DNA from: Streptomyces sp. SJL17-4
Lineage (GTDB): Bacteria > Actinomycetota > Actinomycetes > Streptomycetales > Streptomycetaceae
Assembly: GCF_036826855.1 (NCBI RefSeq)
Contig: NZ_CP104578.1
Span: 62,001-126,000 of the forward strand
Reading direction: 5' to 3'
DNA length: 64,000 nucleotides
Shown: positions 24,297 through 32,167 of the stretch, piece after piece
Layout: each line of letters opens with the position of its first letter
Position numbering within the stretch: the first letter of the stretch is position 1
Translations under genes and position numbers: made by a program
The notes under the pieces: model-generated
Database searches by the model: none
Told to the model about the DNA's origin: nothing
The model's input: the letters and a program-made list of their open reading frames with translations, nothing else

Positions 24297-25688
24297 GTGG
24301 CAACCACACCCACGCCGACAGTCGCCAAGTCCCCCGTCCCACGCCCGCGTTCGGTCGTACGGGACCCCGCCTTCCTGCGTCTGTGGGCGGGCACCACCGC
24401 ATCCGGCCTCGCGACCTGGGCCCTGCCCTTCGTCCTCGGGCTCGCCGTTCTGCACCGCGACCTCGGCGCCGCGGGACTCGGTCTCGTCCTCGCCGCCCGC
24501 ACGGCCGGATTCCTCGCCGCCGTCGCCGTCGGCGGCGTCCTGGCCGACCGGCACTCCCGCCGTGCGGTCGTCCTCTGGTCCGCCCTCGCCGCGGCGGCCG
24601 CCGCGCCCCTGCTCGCCGCGGGCCTCGGCCGGTCGCTCGTGCTGATGACGTTCGCCGCGGCCCTCGCCGGTGCCGGGCAGGGCGCCTGCCGGCCGGCGTT
24701 CCAGGCCCTCACGGCGGAGACCGTCGAACCCGGGCGTCGCCAGCAGGCCAACGCCGCCATGACCATGGCGGTACGCGGCTCCACCCTCGCCGGACCCGCC
24801 CTGACCGCGCTGCTCGCGGCCTTCCTGGACGTCCGGACGCTGCTGCTCGGCATCGGGGTGCTGTGGCTGATCGCCGCGCTCGCCCCGGGCAAGGGGGGCG
24901 TCGTCGCGGAGGTGACGGAGGAGGAGCCGGGCTCGAAGCCGAGCGCTCGGCAGGGCGCGGAGCCGGGCGCTCAGGAGGGCGTCGTCGCGGAGGCCGCCGC
25001 AGAGGATTCCGCGGAGTCCGCCGCGAGGCGCTCCCCGCGGGCCGGGGCCGGGTTCCGCACCGAATTCCTTGACGGCATACGGGAGGCGCGCCGCCATCCC
25101 TGGTTCCTCGCCGGACTCGCCGCCCTCGTCGCCGTCATCGCGCTCGGATACTCCGCCACCAGCGTCGCGCTGCCCCTGATCAGCCGCGACCGCTACGGCA
25201 CCGAGTGGGTCCTCGCCGCCGCCATGACCGCGTACACCGTGGGCGCGCTCGCCGGGGCCCTCGTCATCGCCCGCTGGCGGCCGCGTTCCCAGGGCTGGGC
25301 CGCGCTCGCCGGGCTCGGCGCGTACGGTGTCGCGCCGTTGAGCCTGACGCTGCCGGTGCATCCGGCCGTGGTCGTCGCGGCGTACGCCGTCGCCGGGATC
25401 GGCATCGAGCTGTTCAACGTGCCCTGGTTCACCGCCACCCAGCGCGAGGTCGCCCCGGACAAGCTGGCCCGGGTGTCGTCACTGGACTTCCTGGTGTCCT
25501 ACGGCCTCGCACCCGTCGGTCTCGCCCTGATCGCGCCCGCCATCGGCCACTTCGGCGTCACGCCGGTCCTCGCCGCGTGCGCCGCGGCCTGCTTCCTCGT
25601 ACCGGCGGTCGCGGCGCTCGTACCCACGGCCCGCCATTTCGCACGTACGGCCCCGGCGGCGGCGCGCACCGACCGACTGGCCGACTGA
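24297..25688 (+). CDS. MFS exporter, proposed metallophore efflux pump
   Basis: 463 residues, about 12 TM helices of the EntS-like MFS branch: FLRLWAGTTASGLATWALPF near the N-terminus and the loop 2-3 motif GGVLADRHSRRAVVLW. The central loop (about 200-255) is long, acidic then basic. GTG 24297 follows GAGGAG. It is divergent from the uptake/biosynthesis operon and shares its Zur-like operator. I infer export of the metallophore made by the operon. Confidence 0.85.
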   Translation: MATTPTPTVAKSPVPRPRSVVRDPAFLRLWAGTTASGLATWALPFVLGLAVLHRDLGAAGLGLVLAARTAGFLAAVAVGGVLADRHSRRAVVLWSALAAAAAAPLLAAGLGRSLVLMTFAAALAGAGQGACRPAFQALTAETVEPGRRQQANAAMTMAVRGSTLAGPALTALLAAFLDVRTLLLGIGVLWLIAALAPGKGGVVAEVTEEEPGSKPSARQGAEPGAQEGVVAEAAAEDSAESAARRSPRAGAGFRTEFLDGIREARRHPWFLAGLAALVAVIALGYSATSVALPLISRDRYGTEWVLAAAMTAYTVGALAGALVIARWRPRSQGWAALAGLGAYGVAPLSLTLPVHPAVVVAAYAVAGIGIELFNVPWFTATQREVAPDKLARVSSLDFLVSYGLAPVGLALIAPAIGHFGVTPVLAACAAACFLVPAVAALVPTARHFARTAPAAARTDRLAD

Positions 25689-25700
25689 CGGAATGACAGC

Positions 25701-25750
25701 CTGACTGACTCCGACTGGCTCTGACTGGCTCCGACTGGCTCCGACTGACT
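25701..25750. repeat. Five 10-base tandem repeats
   Basis: Five contiguous units of C(C/T)GACTG(G/A)CT between the convergent MFS and glycosyltransferase genes. Each unit matches the others at 8 or more of 10 positions. No stable hairpin is obvious; probably slippage-generated spacer. Confidence 0.8.
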
Positions 25751-25792
25751 GTTCGACCGACGGCCGGGGTCGTGGGCGGCGACCCCGGTGGT

Positions 25793-27040
25793 TCATGCGC
25801 GCCGTGGCGGCCCGTCCCCGTCGATCTCGGCGAGCAGCCGCTTCGCGGCCGTCATCGCTCCTTCGGTATCGACCGTCGCCGCGACGACCCGCGAGCGCGC
25901 GCGGGTCGGCGTGGTCAGGGCCGTTTCGAGGCCCGCAAGGAGGGAGGCGACGGTCGGGGTCGGGCCGTCGTGTGCCACGCCGATGCCGAGGTCGGCCACC
26001 CGACCCGCCCAGTACGGCTGGTCCCCGCCCTGGGGCACGATCACCTGGGGCACGCCGGCCCGCGCGGCCGTCGTCGTGGTGCCCGCGCTGCCGTGGTGCA
26101 CGACGGCAGCCACCCTGGCGAACAGCGCCTGCTGGTTGACCTCGCCGACGGCGAAGCAGTCGTCCCCGTCGTCGATCAGGCCCAGGCCGGCCCATCCGTG
26201 GGCGACGATCACGCGACGGCCTTGTGCGCGGATCGCCCCGACCGCCACGCGGGCCATGTTCTTCGCGGCGTCGGAGCCCATCGGCGTACTGCCGAATCCC
26301 GCGTACACCGGCGGGGCTCCGGCGCCCAGGAACTCCACGAGGCCGGGCGGAAGCGGGCGGTCGTCCGGCCGCATCCACGCACCGGTCTGCACGACATCGA
26401 GCACCGACGGCTCCGGCCACGGGCTCAGGACCGGGTCCGTCGCCAACCACGGCCGGTCGGTGAAGGCGTAGTCGCGGACGTTGTCCAGCGGCGGCAGGCC
26501 GATGGCCGCCCGGTGGGTGTTGATCTCCGCACCGAACATCTCGTTCGCGTTCCTGGCGTCCAGCTCCCAGAGCTCACGGTTGTCGGTCACCCCCGGCGGC
26601 AACGGCCTGCCCCGCCGTCCGGGAGGCGGCTGGTGCGGCGAGGGCAGGCTGATCGGCTGATGGCTCGCGTGCACGTAGCGGATGCCCAGCTTCTCCGCGA
26701 CCGACCGGGCGCCGGCCGTCACCGGCAGCGGGCCGGTCGCCACCAGCGCGTCGCATCCCTCGGCCGTCGCGGCGACCGCGCCGAACTGCGCGGCGATCAA
26801 CTCCGCCGCCCGCTGCGCCAGTCCGACCGTCGACCCGGGTGCCACCGAGGCCATCACAGGGCGCACCGGGCGGCCCACCGGCACCGGCGACACGCCGATG
26901 CCGGCGAAGAGGTCCACGAACTCCTCGTCCGGCGGTGCGCACACCCGGACCTCCGCGCCGAGTTCCCGCAGCCGCACCGCGAGTCCCACCATCGGTTCGA
27001 CGCTCCCGCGCCCTCCGTACGTCGACAGCACCACACGCAT
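25793..27040 (-). CDS. GT1 (vancomycin/macrolide-type) glycosyltransferase
   Basis: 415-residue GT-B enzyme of the UGT/GtfA-EryCIII type. N-terminal acceptor domain starts MRVVLSTYGGRGSVEPMVGLA; the donor domain has YAGFGSTPMGSD and the nucleotide-sugar motif HHGSAGTTTTAARAGVPQVIVPQ followed by GDQPYWAGRVADLG. It transfers a sugar from an NDP donor to a small molecule. ATG 27040 has GGGGAG about 9 bases upstream; upstream in-frame extension lacks similarity. No deoxysugar or aglycone genes are adjacent, so it may act in resistance (glycosylating macrolides) or on a product made elsewhere. Confidence 0.9.
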   Translation of the reverse strand: MRVVLSTYGGRGSVEPMVGLAVRLRELGAEVRVCAPPDEEFVDLFAGIGVSPVPVGRPVRPVMASVAPGSTVGLAQRAAELIAAQFGAVAATAEGCDALVATGPLPVTAGARSVAEKLGIRYVHASHQPISLPSPHQPPPGRRGRPLPPGVTDNRELWELDARNANEMFGAEINTHRAAIGLPPLDNVRDYAFTDRPWLATDPVLSPWPEPSVLDVVQTGAWMRPDDRPLPPGLVEFLGAGAPPVYAGFGSTPMGSDAAKNMARVAVGAIRAQGRRVIVAHGWAGLGLIDDGDDCFAVGEVNQQALFARVAAVVHHGSAGTTTTAARAGVPQVIVPQGGDQPYWAGRVADLGIGVAHDGPTPTVASLLAGLETALTTPTRARSRVVAATVDTEGAMTAAKRLLAEIDGDGPPRRA

Positions 27041-27286
27041 CCCGCAGCTCCCCGCTCCGTCGTTCGTCAGTACACCCTGGCCTCGGTCGGTGATTCTGCG
27101 GCACGCCCCCGGCCTTGCCACAAGCCCCCCACCGACCGGTAAGTTGATCATGAAGGGTCGTCGGCACGGTACGACGGACATCGCGGCGACGGGCATCTTC
27201 GCAACGGACGTCACGCGGATGAATTCCGCGCGGGATCCTTCCATCTAGGACAGGAATCGGCCTAGTTGAGCGGCAGACTGCTCTGC

Positions 27287-27679
27287 ATGACGACATTCCG
27301 TGGCCTCGCGACCATCCGCTATCACGCCGACGACCTGGCCGCCGCCCGTACCTGGTACTCCGAAGTCCTCGGCATCGAGCCGTACTTCGAGCGCCCCGAG
27401 TACATCGAGTTCCGGCTCGGCGACCACCATCAGGAGCTCGGCATCTCCCGAACTCCCTCCGCCCCGGCCGGAGTCGTCGCCTACTGGCACGTCGACGACG
27501 TCGACGCCGAGCTGGCCAGACTGCTGGACCTCGGCGCGAAAGAGCACGAACCGCTGCGCGACTACGGCGACTTCCGCGCCGGAGCGGTCCTCGATCCGTT
27601 CGGCAACGTCCTCGGCATCATGCACAACCCGCACTACCTGGAGGTGCTGGGGGAACGCGACCGGCCCGCCGCCGGCTGA
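27287..27679 (+). CDS. VOC-family (glyoxalase/dioxygenase fold) protein
   Basis: 130 residues with two beta-alpha-beta-beta-beta modules: TIRYHADDLAAARTWYSEVLG and GVVAYWHVDDVDAELARLLDLGA, ending in LDPFGNVLGIMHNPHY. Metal ligands typical of the fold could be His, Glu and His/Glu at the strand positions. Function (isomerase, resistance protein or dioxygenase) not resolvable. ATG 27287 lacks a strong ribosome site; TTG 27266 is an alternative. It converges on the sensor kinase gene. Confidence 0.82.
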   Translation: MTTFRGLATIRYHADDLAAARTWYSEVLGIEPYFERPEYIEFRLGDHHQELGISRTPSAPAGVVAYWHVDDVDAELARLLDLGAKEHEPLRDYGDFRAGAVLDPFGNVLGIMHNPHYLEVLGERDRPAAG

Positions 27680-27707
27680 CGGCGGGGCGGACGACCGGGC
27701 GATCGCA

Positions 27708-29000
27708 TCATCGGTGCTGGTGCGCCCCACCGAACCGCACCCGCACCGTAAGGCCGCCGCCCTCCCGGTTCGGGAACGCCTGCGTCGTCGCGTCGTGGGC
27801 GCGGGCGATCGACTCGACGATCGAGAGGCCGAGCCCCGCGCCCTCGCCGGGGGCGTGGGTGCGCTCGGTCAGACGACGGAAGGGCTCGAACAGCAGCGGG
27901 ACCGTCTCGGACGGGACCTCGGGGCCGGTGTTGGACACCTCGATGCCGCCCGGGCCCGTGCGGACCTCGACCCGGCCGCCGGGGACGTTGTGCCGTACAC
28001 CGTTGGCGACCAGGTTGTGCACCAGACGGTCGAGGAGCACCGCGTCGCCGTCGACCGTCAGGGGCAGGGCCCGGACGGACACCGTCACCCGGTGTTCCGC
28101 GGCCTCCGCCGCGAGCGCGTCCGCCGCCTGGCGGGCCACCTCGTGCACGGCCACCGGGCGCCGCTCCCGGAGACCCTGGTCGGACGCGGCGAGCAGCAGG
28201 AGGCCCTCGATGATCCGTTCGCTGTCGTCCGCGACCTCGATCAGCTTCGCCCGGATGCGGGCGACGCGCTCCGGCGAGGGCTCCCCCGCGAGCCCGATCT
28301 CGGCGGCCGCGCGCTGCACGGCCACCGGCGTACGCAGTTCGTGGGCGGCGTTCGCCGCGAACCGCTGCTGGGCGGAGACCAGCCCCTCCATCCGGCCGAG
28401 CATCCCGTCGAAGGTGTCGGCGAGCCGTTTCAGCTCGCCCGGCGGTCCGTCGAGCGCGATCCTCTCGTGGAGGTTCTCGCCCGACAGCCGGCGGGCCGTC
28501 TCCGTGATCACGGCCACCGGCCGGAGCACCCGGCCCGCCATCCACCACGCGAGCAGGACGGAGAGCGCCGCGTACACGAGGAGCACGATCAGCGACACCG
28601 TCAGGAGGCGTTCCAGAGCAGCGGACTCCGCCGCGCCGCTCACCGACCGCGTGATCGCGAGCACTTCGCTGGGAAGCTCGGTTCCGGCCGTCGGGGCGGG
28701 GCTCGCGGGCACCGGACTCATGGGGAGGCGACTGGCCGGAGCGGCGCTGGTGAGCGCGGTCGGATGCGGGCTCGGCAGCTCCTCCAGTCGCTGCGCCGGT
28801 ACGGTCCCGGTGACCGCCAGGCTGATCGACGAGTACAGGCCCTCCTTCACGAGGAAGTACACGACCCCTGTCAGGAGGGCGCCCGCGAGCAGGAGGAGCC
28901 CGCCGTACAGGGCGGTGAGCCGGGCCCGCTCCCCCGTCGTGACCTGCTTCATGACGCGCTTCATGACCCGCTGCACATTCCGCTTCATGTCCCGCTTCAT
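27708..29000 (-). CDS. Sensor histidine kinase of OmpR-type two-component system
   Basis: 430 residues: TM1 about 29-50, an extracytoplasmic Pro/Ser/Ala-rich sensor loop, TM2 about 136-160, HAMP, HisKA with AANAAHELRTPVAV, N box DRLVHNLVANGVRHN and G boxes VSNTGPEV and GEGAGLGLSIV. Start ATG 29000 overlaps the regulator stop (ATGA). The first 20 codons contain five ATG/GTG-AAG/CAG repeats encoding MKRDMKRNVQRVMKRVMKQ, giving several in-frame alternative starts and a very basic N-terminus. It probably controls the divergent efflux operon. Confidence 0.92.
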   Translation of the reverse strand: MKRDMKRNVQRVMKRVMKQVTTGERARLTALYGGLLLLAGALLTGVVYFLVKEGLYSSISLAVTGTVPAQRLEELPSPHPTALTSAAPASRLPMSPVPASPAPTAGTELPSEVLAITRSVSGAAESAALERLLTVSLIVLLVYAALSVLLAWWMAGRVLRPVAVITETARRLSGENLHERIALDGPPGELKRLADTFDGMLGRMEGLVSAQQRFAANAAHELRTPVAVQRAAAEIGLAGEPSPERVARIRAKLIEVADDSERIIEGLLLLAASDQGLRERRPVAVHEVARQAADALAAEAAEHRVTVSVRALPLTVDGDAVLLDRLVHNLVANGVRHNVPGGRVEVRTGPGGIEVSNTGPEVPSETVPLLFEPFRRLTERTHAPGEGAGLGLSIVESIARAHDATTQAFPNREGGGLTVRVRFGGAHQHR

Positions 29001-29656
29001 GACCCGATCCGGTAGCCCGAGCCCGGGACCGTCTCCACCACCGGCGGCTCTCCCAGCTTCGCGCGCAGCTTGCTCAGCGTGACCCGTACCGCGTTCGTGC
29101 GGTAGCTGGTGTGCTCCTCCCAGACCTGCTCGATCAGGTCCTCGCCGCTGACCACCGCGCCCTCGGCCCGCAGCAGGGCCTCCAGGACGGCGAACTCCTT
29201 GCGCGACAGGTGCAGATGGCGGCCGTCGCGGCTGGCCTGGCGGCGGGCGGTGTCGAGGACGATCCCGGCCCGTTCCAGTACGGGCGGCAGCGCGGGCCGG
29301 GCACGGCGGCCGAGGGCCAGGACACGGGCGAGCAGCTCGTCGTACGCGAAGGGCTTGGCCAGGTAGTCGTCGGCGCCCAGGCCGAGGCCCTCGACCCGGT
29401 CCCGTACCGTGCCGGCCGCCGTCAGCATCAGCACCCGGGTCATCAGCCGCTGTTCGACCACGCGGCGGCAGACGTCGTCGCCGTGCATCCCGGGCAGATC
29501 CCTGTCCAGGACGAGCACGTCGTACTCCCCCAGCTGCATCTTCCGCAGTGCTTCGAGGCCGTCGGCCGCGATGTCCACGGCGAGCGCGTCGCGGCGCAGC
29601 CCCTCGGCGATCATCTCGGCGAGAAACGCCTCGTCCTCCACCACCAGTACGCGCAT
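28997..29656 (-). CDS. OmpR-family response regulator
   Basis: 219 residues: receiver domain with MRVLVVEDEAFLAEM, phosphoacceptor Asp in VLVLDRDLPG and Lys in YLAKPF; C-terminal winged-helix DNA-binding domain with HLSRKEFAVLEALLRAEG and NAVRVTLSKLRAKL, ending VPGSGYRIGS. ATG 29656 is used although AGGAGG lies only one base before it; no better internal start exists. Translationally coupled to the kinase, and divergent from the lipoprotein-efflux operon 89 bases away, its likely target. Confidence 0.93.
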   Translation of the reverse strand: MRVLVVEDEAFLAEMIAEGLRRDALAVDIAADGLEALRKMQLGEYDVLVLDRDLPGMHGDDVCRRVVEQRLMTRVLMLTAAGTVRDRVEGLGLGADDYLAKPFAYDELLARVLALGRRARPALPPVLERAGIVLDTARRQASRDGRHLHLSRKEFAVLEALLRAEGAVVSGEDLIEQVWEEHTSYRTNAVRVTLSKLRAKLGEPPVVETVPGSGYRIGS

Positions 29657-29745
29657 GCCTCCTGTGTATCCGAAAGCGACCTTTCGCCGGTGTAAACAAA
29701 ACCGCAGAGAGAAACGAAACACCCCTTCGCGGCACGCTCCACGCC

Positions 29746-30261
29746 ATGACGATTCGACGGATCACCCGGGCCGCCGCCACCACCTCCCTGGCCGCCGCCC
29801 TCACCCTGCTCGCCACCGCCTGCTCGGGCTCGGACTCGGACTCCGGTACCTCCGGGAGCGGGCAGAAGGACGGGAGCGTGAGCGACGAGGGCAAGAAGGC
29901 CGACCAGGCCTTCGAGCACCGCAAGTGCCTGCGCGAGCAGGGGCTCGACGTGCCCGAGCCGAAGCCGGGCGAGCAGGGCGTCGGGCTCACCATCGGCGGG
30001 GACGGCATGTCGAAGGAGAAGATGGAGAAGGCGTTCAAGGCCTGCCAGGACAAGGCCGGCGGCGCCGGCTTCGGCAAGGAGCCGACGCAGGCCGACAAGG
30101 ACAAGGCGCTCGCATACGCGAAGTGCATGCGGGAGAACGGCTTCAACATGCCCGACCCGAAGTTCGACAGCGGGGCGCAGGCGGCCATGCCGATACCGCG
30201 GGGCGCCGAGAAGCAGAAGTTCGACAAGGCCGCCAAGGCGTGCGGGAGCGTGGCCCGATGA
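29746..30261 (+). CDS. Lipoprotein with duplicated Cys-rich motif
   Basis: 171 residues with a lipoprotein signal (LLATAC, Cys about 26), an acidic/Ser linker and two homologous units: KCLREQGLDVPEP...FKACQ and KCMRENGFNMPDP...AAKACG. Each unit has two Cys likely to form a disulfide. No known catalytic motif. It overlaps the adaptor gene by ATGA and is the first gene of a four-gene efflux operon; an accessory or ligand-capture role is inferred. Confidence 0.8.
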   Translation: MTIRRITRAAATTSLAAALTLLATACSGSDSDSGTSGSGQKDGSVSDEGKKADQAFEHRKCLREQGLDVPEPKPGEQGVGLTIGGDGMSKEKMEKAFKACQDKAGGAGFGKEPTQADKDKALAYAKCMRENGFNMPDPKFDSGAQAAMPIPRGAEKQKFDKAAKACGSVAR

Positions 30262-31352
30262 GCGGCCACGAGCGGCCGATGGCCCGGCGCCGGCTGCTGT
30301 GCGCCCTCGCGGCGATCGTCGCCGTCGCGGGCGGCGGCGCGGCGGTCACCGCCGTGTCCGCGCCCGACAAGGCACCCGCCGGGGCCGGTGGCACCGCCGA
30401 CCCGAAGGGACTGCCGGCCGCGACCGCTCCCGTCACCCGGGGCGACCTCAGCAACAGCTCCCAGCAGGACGGCACCCTCGGCCACCTCGGCGAACGAAAG
30501 ATCAACGCGGGTCCCGCCGGGGTCCTGACCTGGATCGCCGCGACCGGAGCGGTCGTCGAGCGGGACGAGCGGCTGTACGAGGTCGAGGGCGGCCCGGTCC
30601 GCCTGATGTACGGTGCCGAGCCCATGTACCGGACGCTCAAGACCGGGGACAAGGGCAAGGACGTCCGCCAGCTGGAGGAGAACCTCGCCGCCCTCGGGTA
30701 CATCGGATTCGATGTCGACGAGGAGTACACGGCGAAGACGGCCGCCGCCGTGAAGCGCTGGCAGAAGTCCCACGACCTGAAGCGGACCGGCACCATCGGC
30801 CCGGACCAGATCGCCTTCGCGGGCAGTGCGGTACGGGTGAAGGAGGCGGGCGCCGCGCCCGGCGACCGGATCGCGCCGGGCGGGCCGGTGCTCACCGTGA
30901 CCGGTTCCGAGCGGGTGGTGCGCTTCGAGATACCCGTGTCGGAGGCCGAGTCGGCGAAGACCGGGACCCGGGTGACGGTACGGCTGCCGGACGGTACGCA
31001 GCTTCCGGGGAAGGTGTCGGCCGTCGGGAAGACCGCGTCGGAGGGCGACGACCCGCAGGACAGGACGCCGAAGATCCCCGTCACGGTCTCCTTCGACCAG
31101 CCGGAGAAGGTCAAGGGCATCGACCAGTCCCCGGTCACCGTCGACCTCACCGGCGAGACGCGCCGGGACGTCCTGACCGTACCGGTGAACGCGCTGCTCG
31201 CCCTTCCCGGCGGCGGCTTCGGCGTCCAGGTCGTCGAGAACGGAACGACGCGGGACGTGGAGGTCGAGCTCGGCATGTTCGGGCAGGGACGGGTCGAGGT
31301 CAGCGGGGGCGGGCTGCGCGAGGGCATGAAGGTCGGGGTGCCGTCCGCATGA
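30258..31352 (+). CDS. MacA-like periplasmic adaptor with peptidoglycan-binding domain
   Basis: 364 residues: one N-terminal TM or signal anchor (about 13-33), lipoyl/barrel adaptor segments (GRGDLSNS-type start, VTVRLPDGTQLPGKVSAVG, VPVNALLALPGGGFGVQVVENG) and, inserted near 130-190, a PG-binding-1 domain (GDKGKDVRQLEENLAALGY, KTAAAVKRWQKS). This is the Gram-positive form of the HlyD/MacA adaptor that pairs with MacB-like transporters. ATGA overlaps on both sides. Confidence 0.88.
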   Translation: MSGHERPMARRRLLCALAAIVAVAGGGAAVTAVSAPDKAPAGAGGTADPKGLPAATAPVTRGDLSNSSQQDGTLGHLGERKINAGPAGVLTWIAATGAVVERDERLYEVEGGPVRLMYGAEPMYRTLKTGDKGKDVRQLEENLAALGYIGFDVDEEYTAKTAAAVKRWQKSHDLKRTGTIGPDQIAFAGSAVRVKEAGAAPGDRIAPGGPVLTVTGSERVVRFEIPVSEAESAKTGTRVTVRLPDGTQLPGKVSAVGKTASEGDDPQDRTPKIPVTVSFDQPEKVKGIDQSPVTVDLTGETRRDVLTVPVNALLALPGGGFGVQVVENGTTRDVEVELGMFGQGRVEVSGGGLREGMKVGVPSA

Positions 31353-32167
31353 CGACGACCTCGGCCATGACCACGAGCTCGGTCCCGACGCCAGGTGGGG
31401 CGCCGGCCCCGGGCATCACCACGACGCCTGGTGAGACTTCGACCCCGGTGGTACGGCTCCGCGGCGTCACCAAGGAGTACGCGGGCGGCGTCCGGGCCCT
31501 CGACGGCGTCGATCTCACCGTCGGGGAAGGGGAGTTGCTCGGCATCGTCGGGCCCTCCGGATCCGGCAAGTCGACGCTGCTGCACATCGTCGGCACCCTG
31601 GACCGGCCCAGCGCCGGCACCGTCGAGATCGCCGGGCACGACATCGCCTCCCTGTCGGACCGCAGGCTGTCGGCGCTGCGCGCCCGCCGCATCGGCTTCG
31701 TCTTCCAGGCCTTCCATCTGGTGCCGGGCGTGGGCGCGCTGGAGAACGTGGCCGAGGGGCTGCTGTACTCCGGGCTTCCCCGTGCCCGACGGCGGAAGAT
31801 GGCCGCCGAGGCGCTGGCCCGGGTGGGCCTCGCCGACCGGATGAAGCACCGGCCGCACGAGCTGTCGGGCGGGCAGAAACAGCGTGTCGCCATCGCGCGC
31901 GCGGTGGTCGGCGAACCGGCCCTGCTGCTCGCCGACGAGCCGACGGGCGCGCTGGATTCGGCGTCCGGGGAGGCGGTGATGACGCTTCTGCACGAACTCA
32001 ACGCGGAGGGCGCGACCATCGCGGTCATCACGCACGACACGGAGATCGCGGGGCGGCTGCCTCGGCAGGTGCGGATACGGGACGGGCGGGTGGTGGCCGA
32101 CACGTCGCTCGCCGTCGGCGGGTCCGGGTCGCCCGGCCCGTCCGGTGACGGAAAGGTCGCGGCCTGA
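31349..32167 (+). CDS. MacB-type ABC transporter ATPase
   Basis: 272 residues: a Thr/Pro-rich N-terminal stretch of about 35 residues, then the LolD/MacB ATPase: Walker A GPSGSGKST, Q-loop VFQAFHLVPG, signature LSGGQKQR, Walker B LLLADEPT and switch His in VITHD. Drives the FtsX-type permease encoded next. Start overlaps the adaptor stop (ATGA), stop overlaps the permease start (TGATG). Confidence 0.94.
   Translation: MTTTSAMTTSSVPTPGGAPAPGITTTPGETSTPVVRLRGVTKEYAGGVRALDGVDLTVGEGELLGIVGPSGSGKSTLLHIVGTLDRPSAGTVEIAGHDIASLSDRRLSALRARRIGFVFQAFHLVPGVGALENVAEGLLYSGLPRARRRKMAAEALARVGLADRMKHRPHELSGGQKQRVAIARAVVGEPALLLADEPTGALDSASGEAVMTLLHELNAEGATIAVITHDTEIAGRLPRQVRIRDGRVVADTSLAVGGSGSPGPSGDGKVAA

Noticed and set aside
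29688..30773. Minus-strand continuation of the sensor kinase frame to a 1021-codon ORF
   Set aside because: The upstream part is antisense to the lipoprotein and adaptor genes, and the kinase start at 29000 is fixed by its overlap with the response regulator stop.
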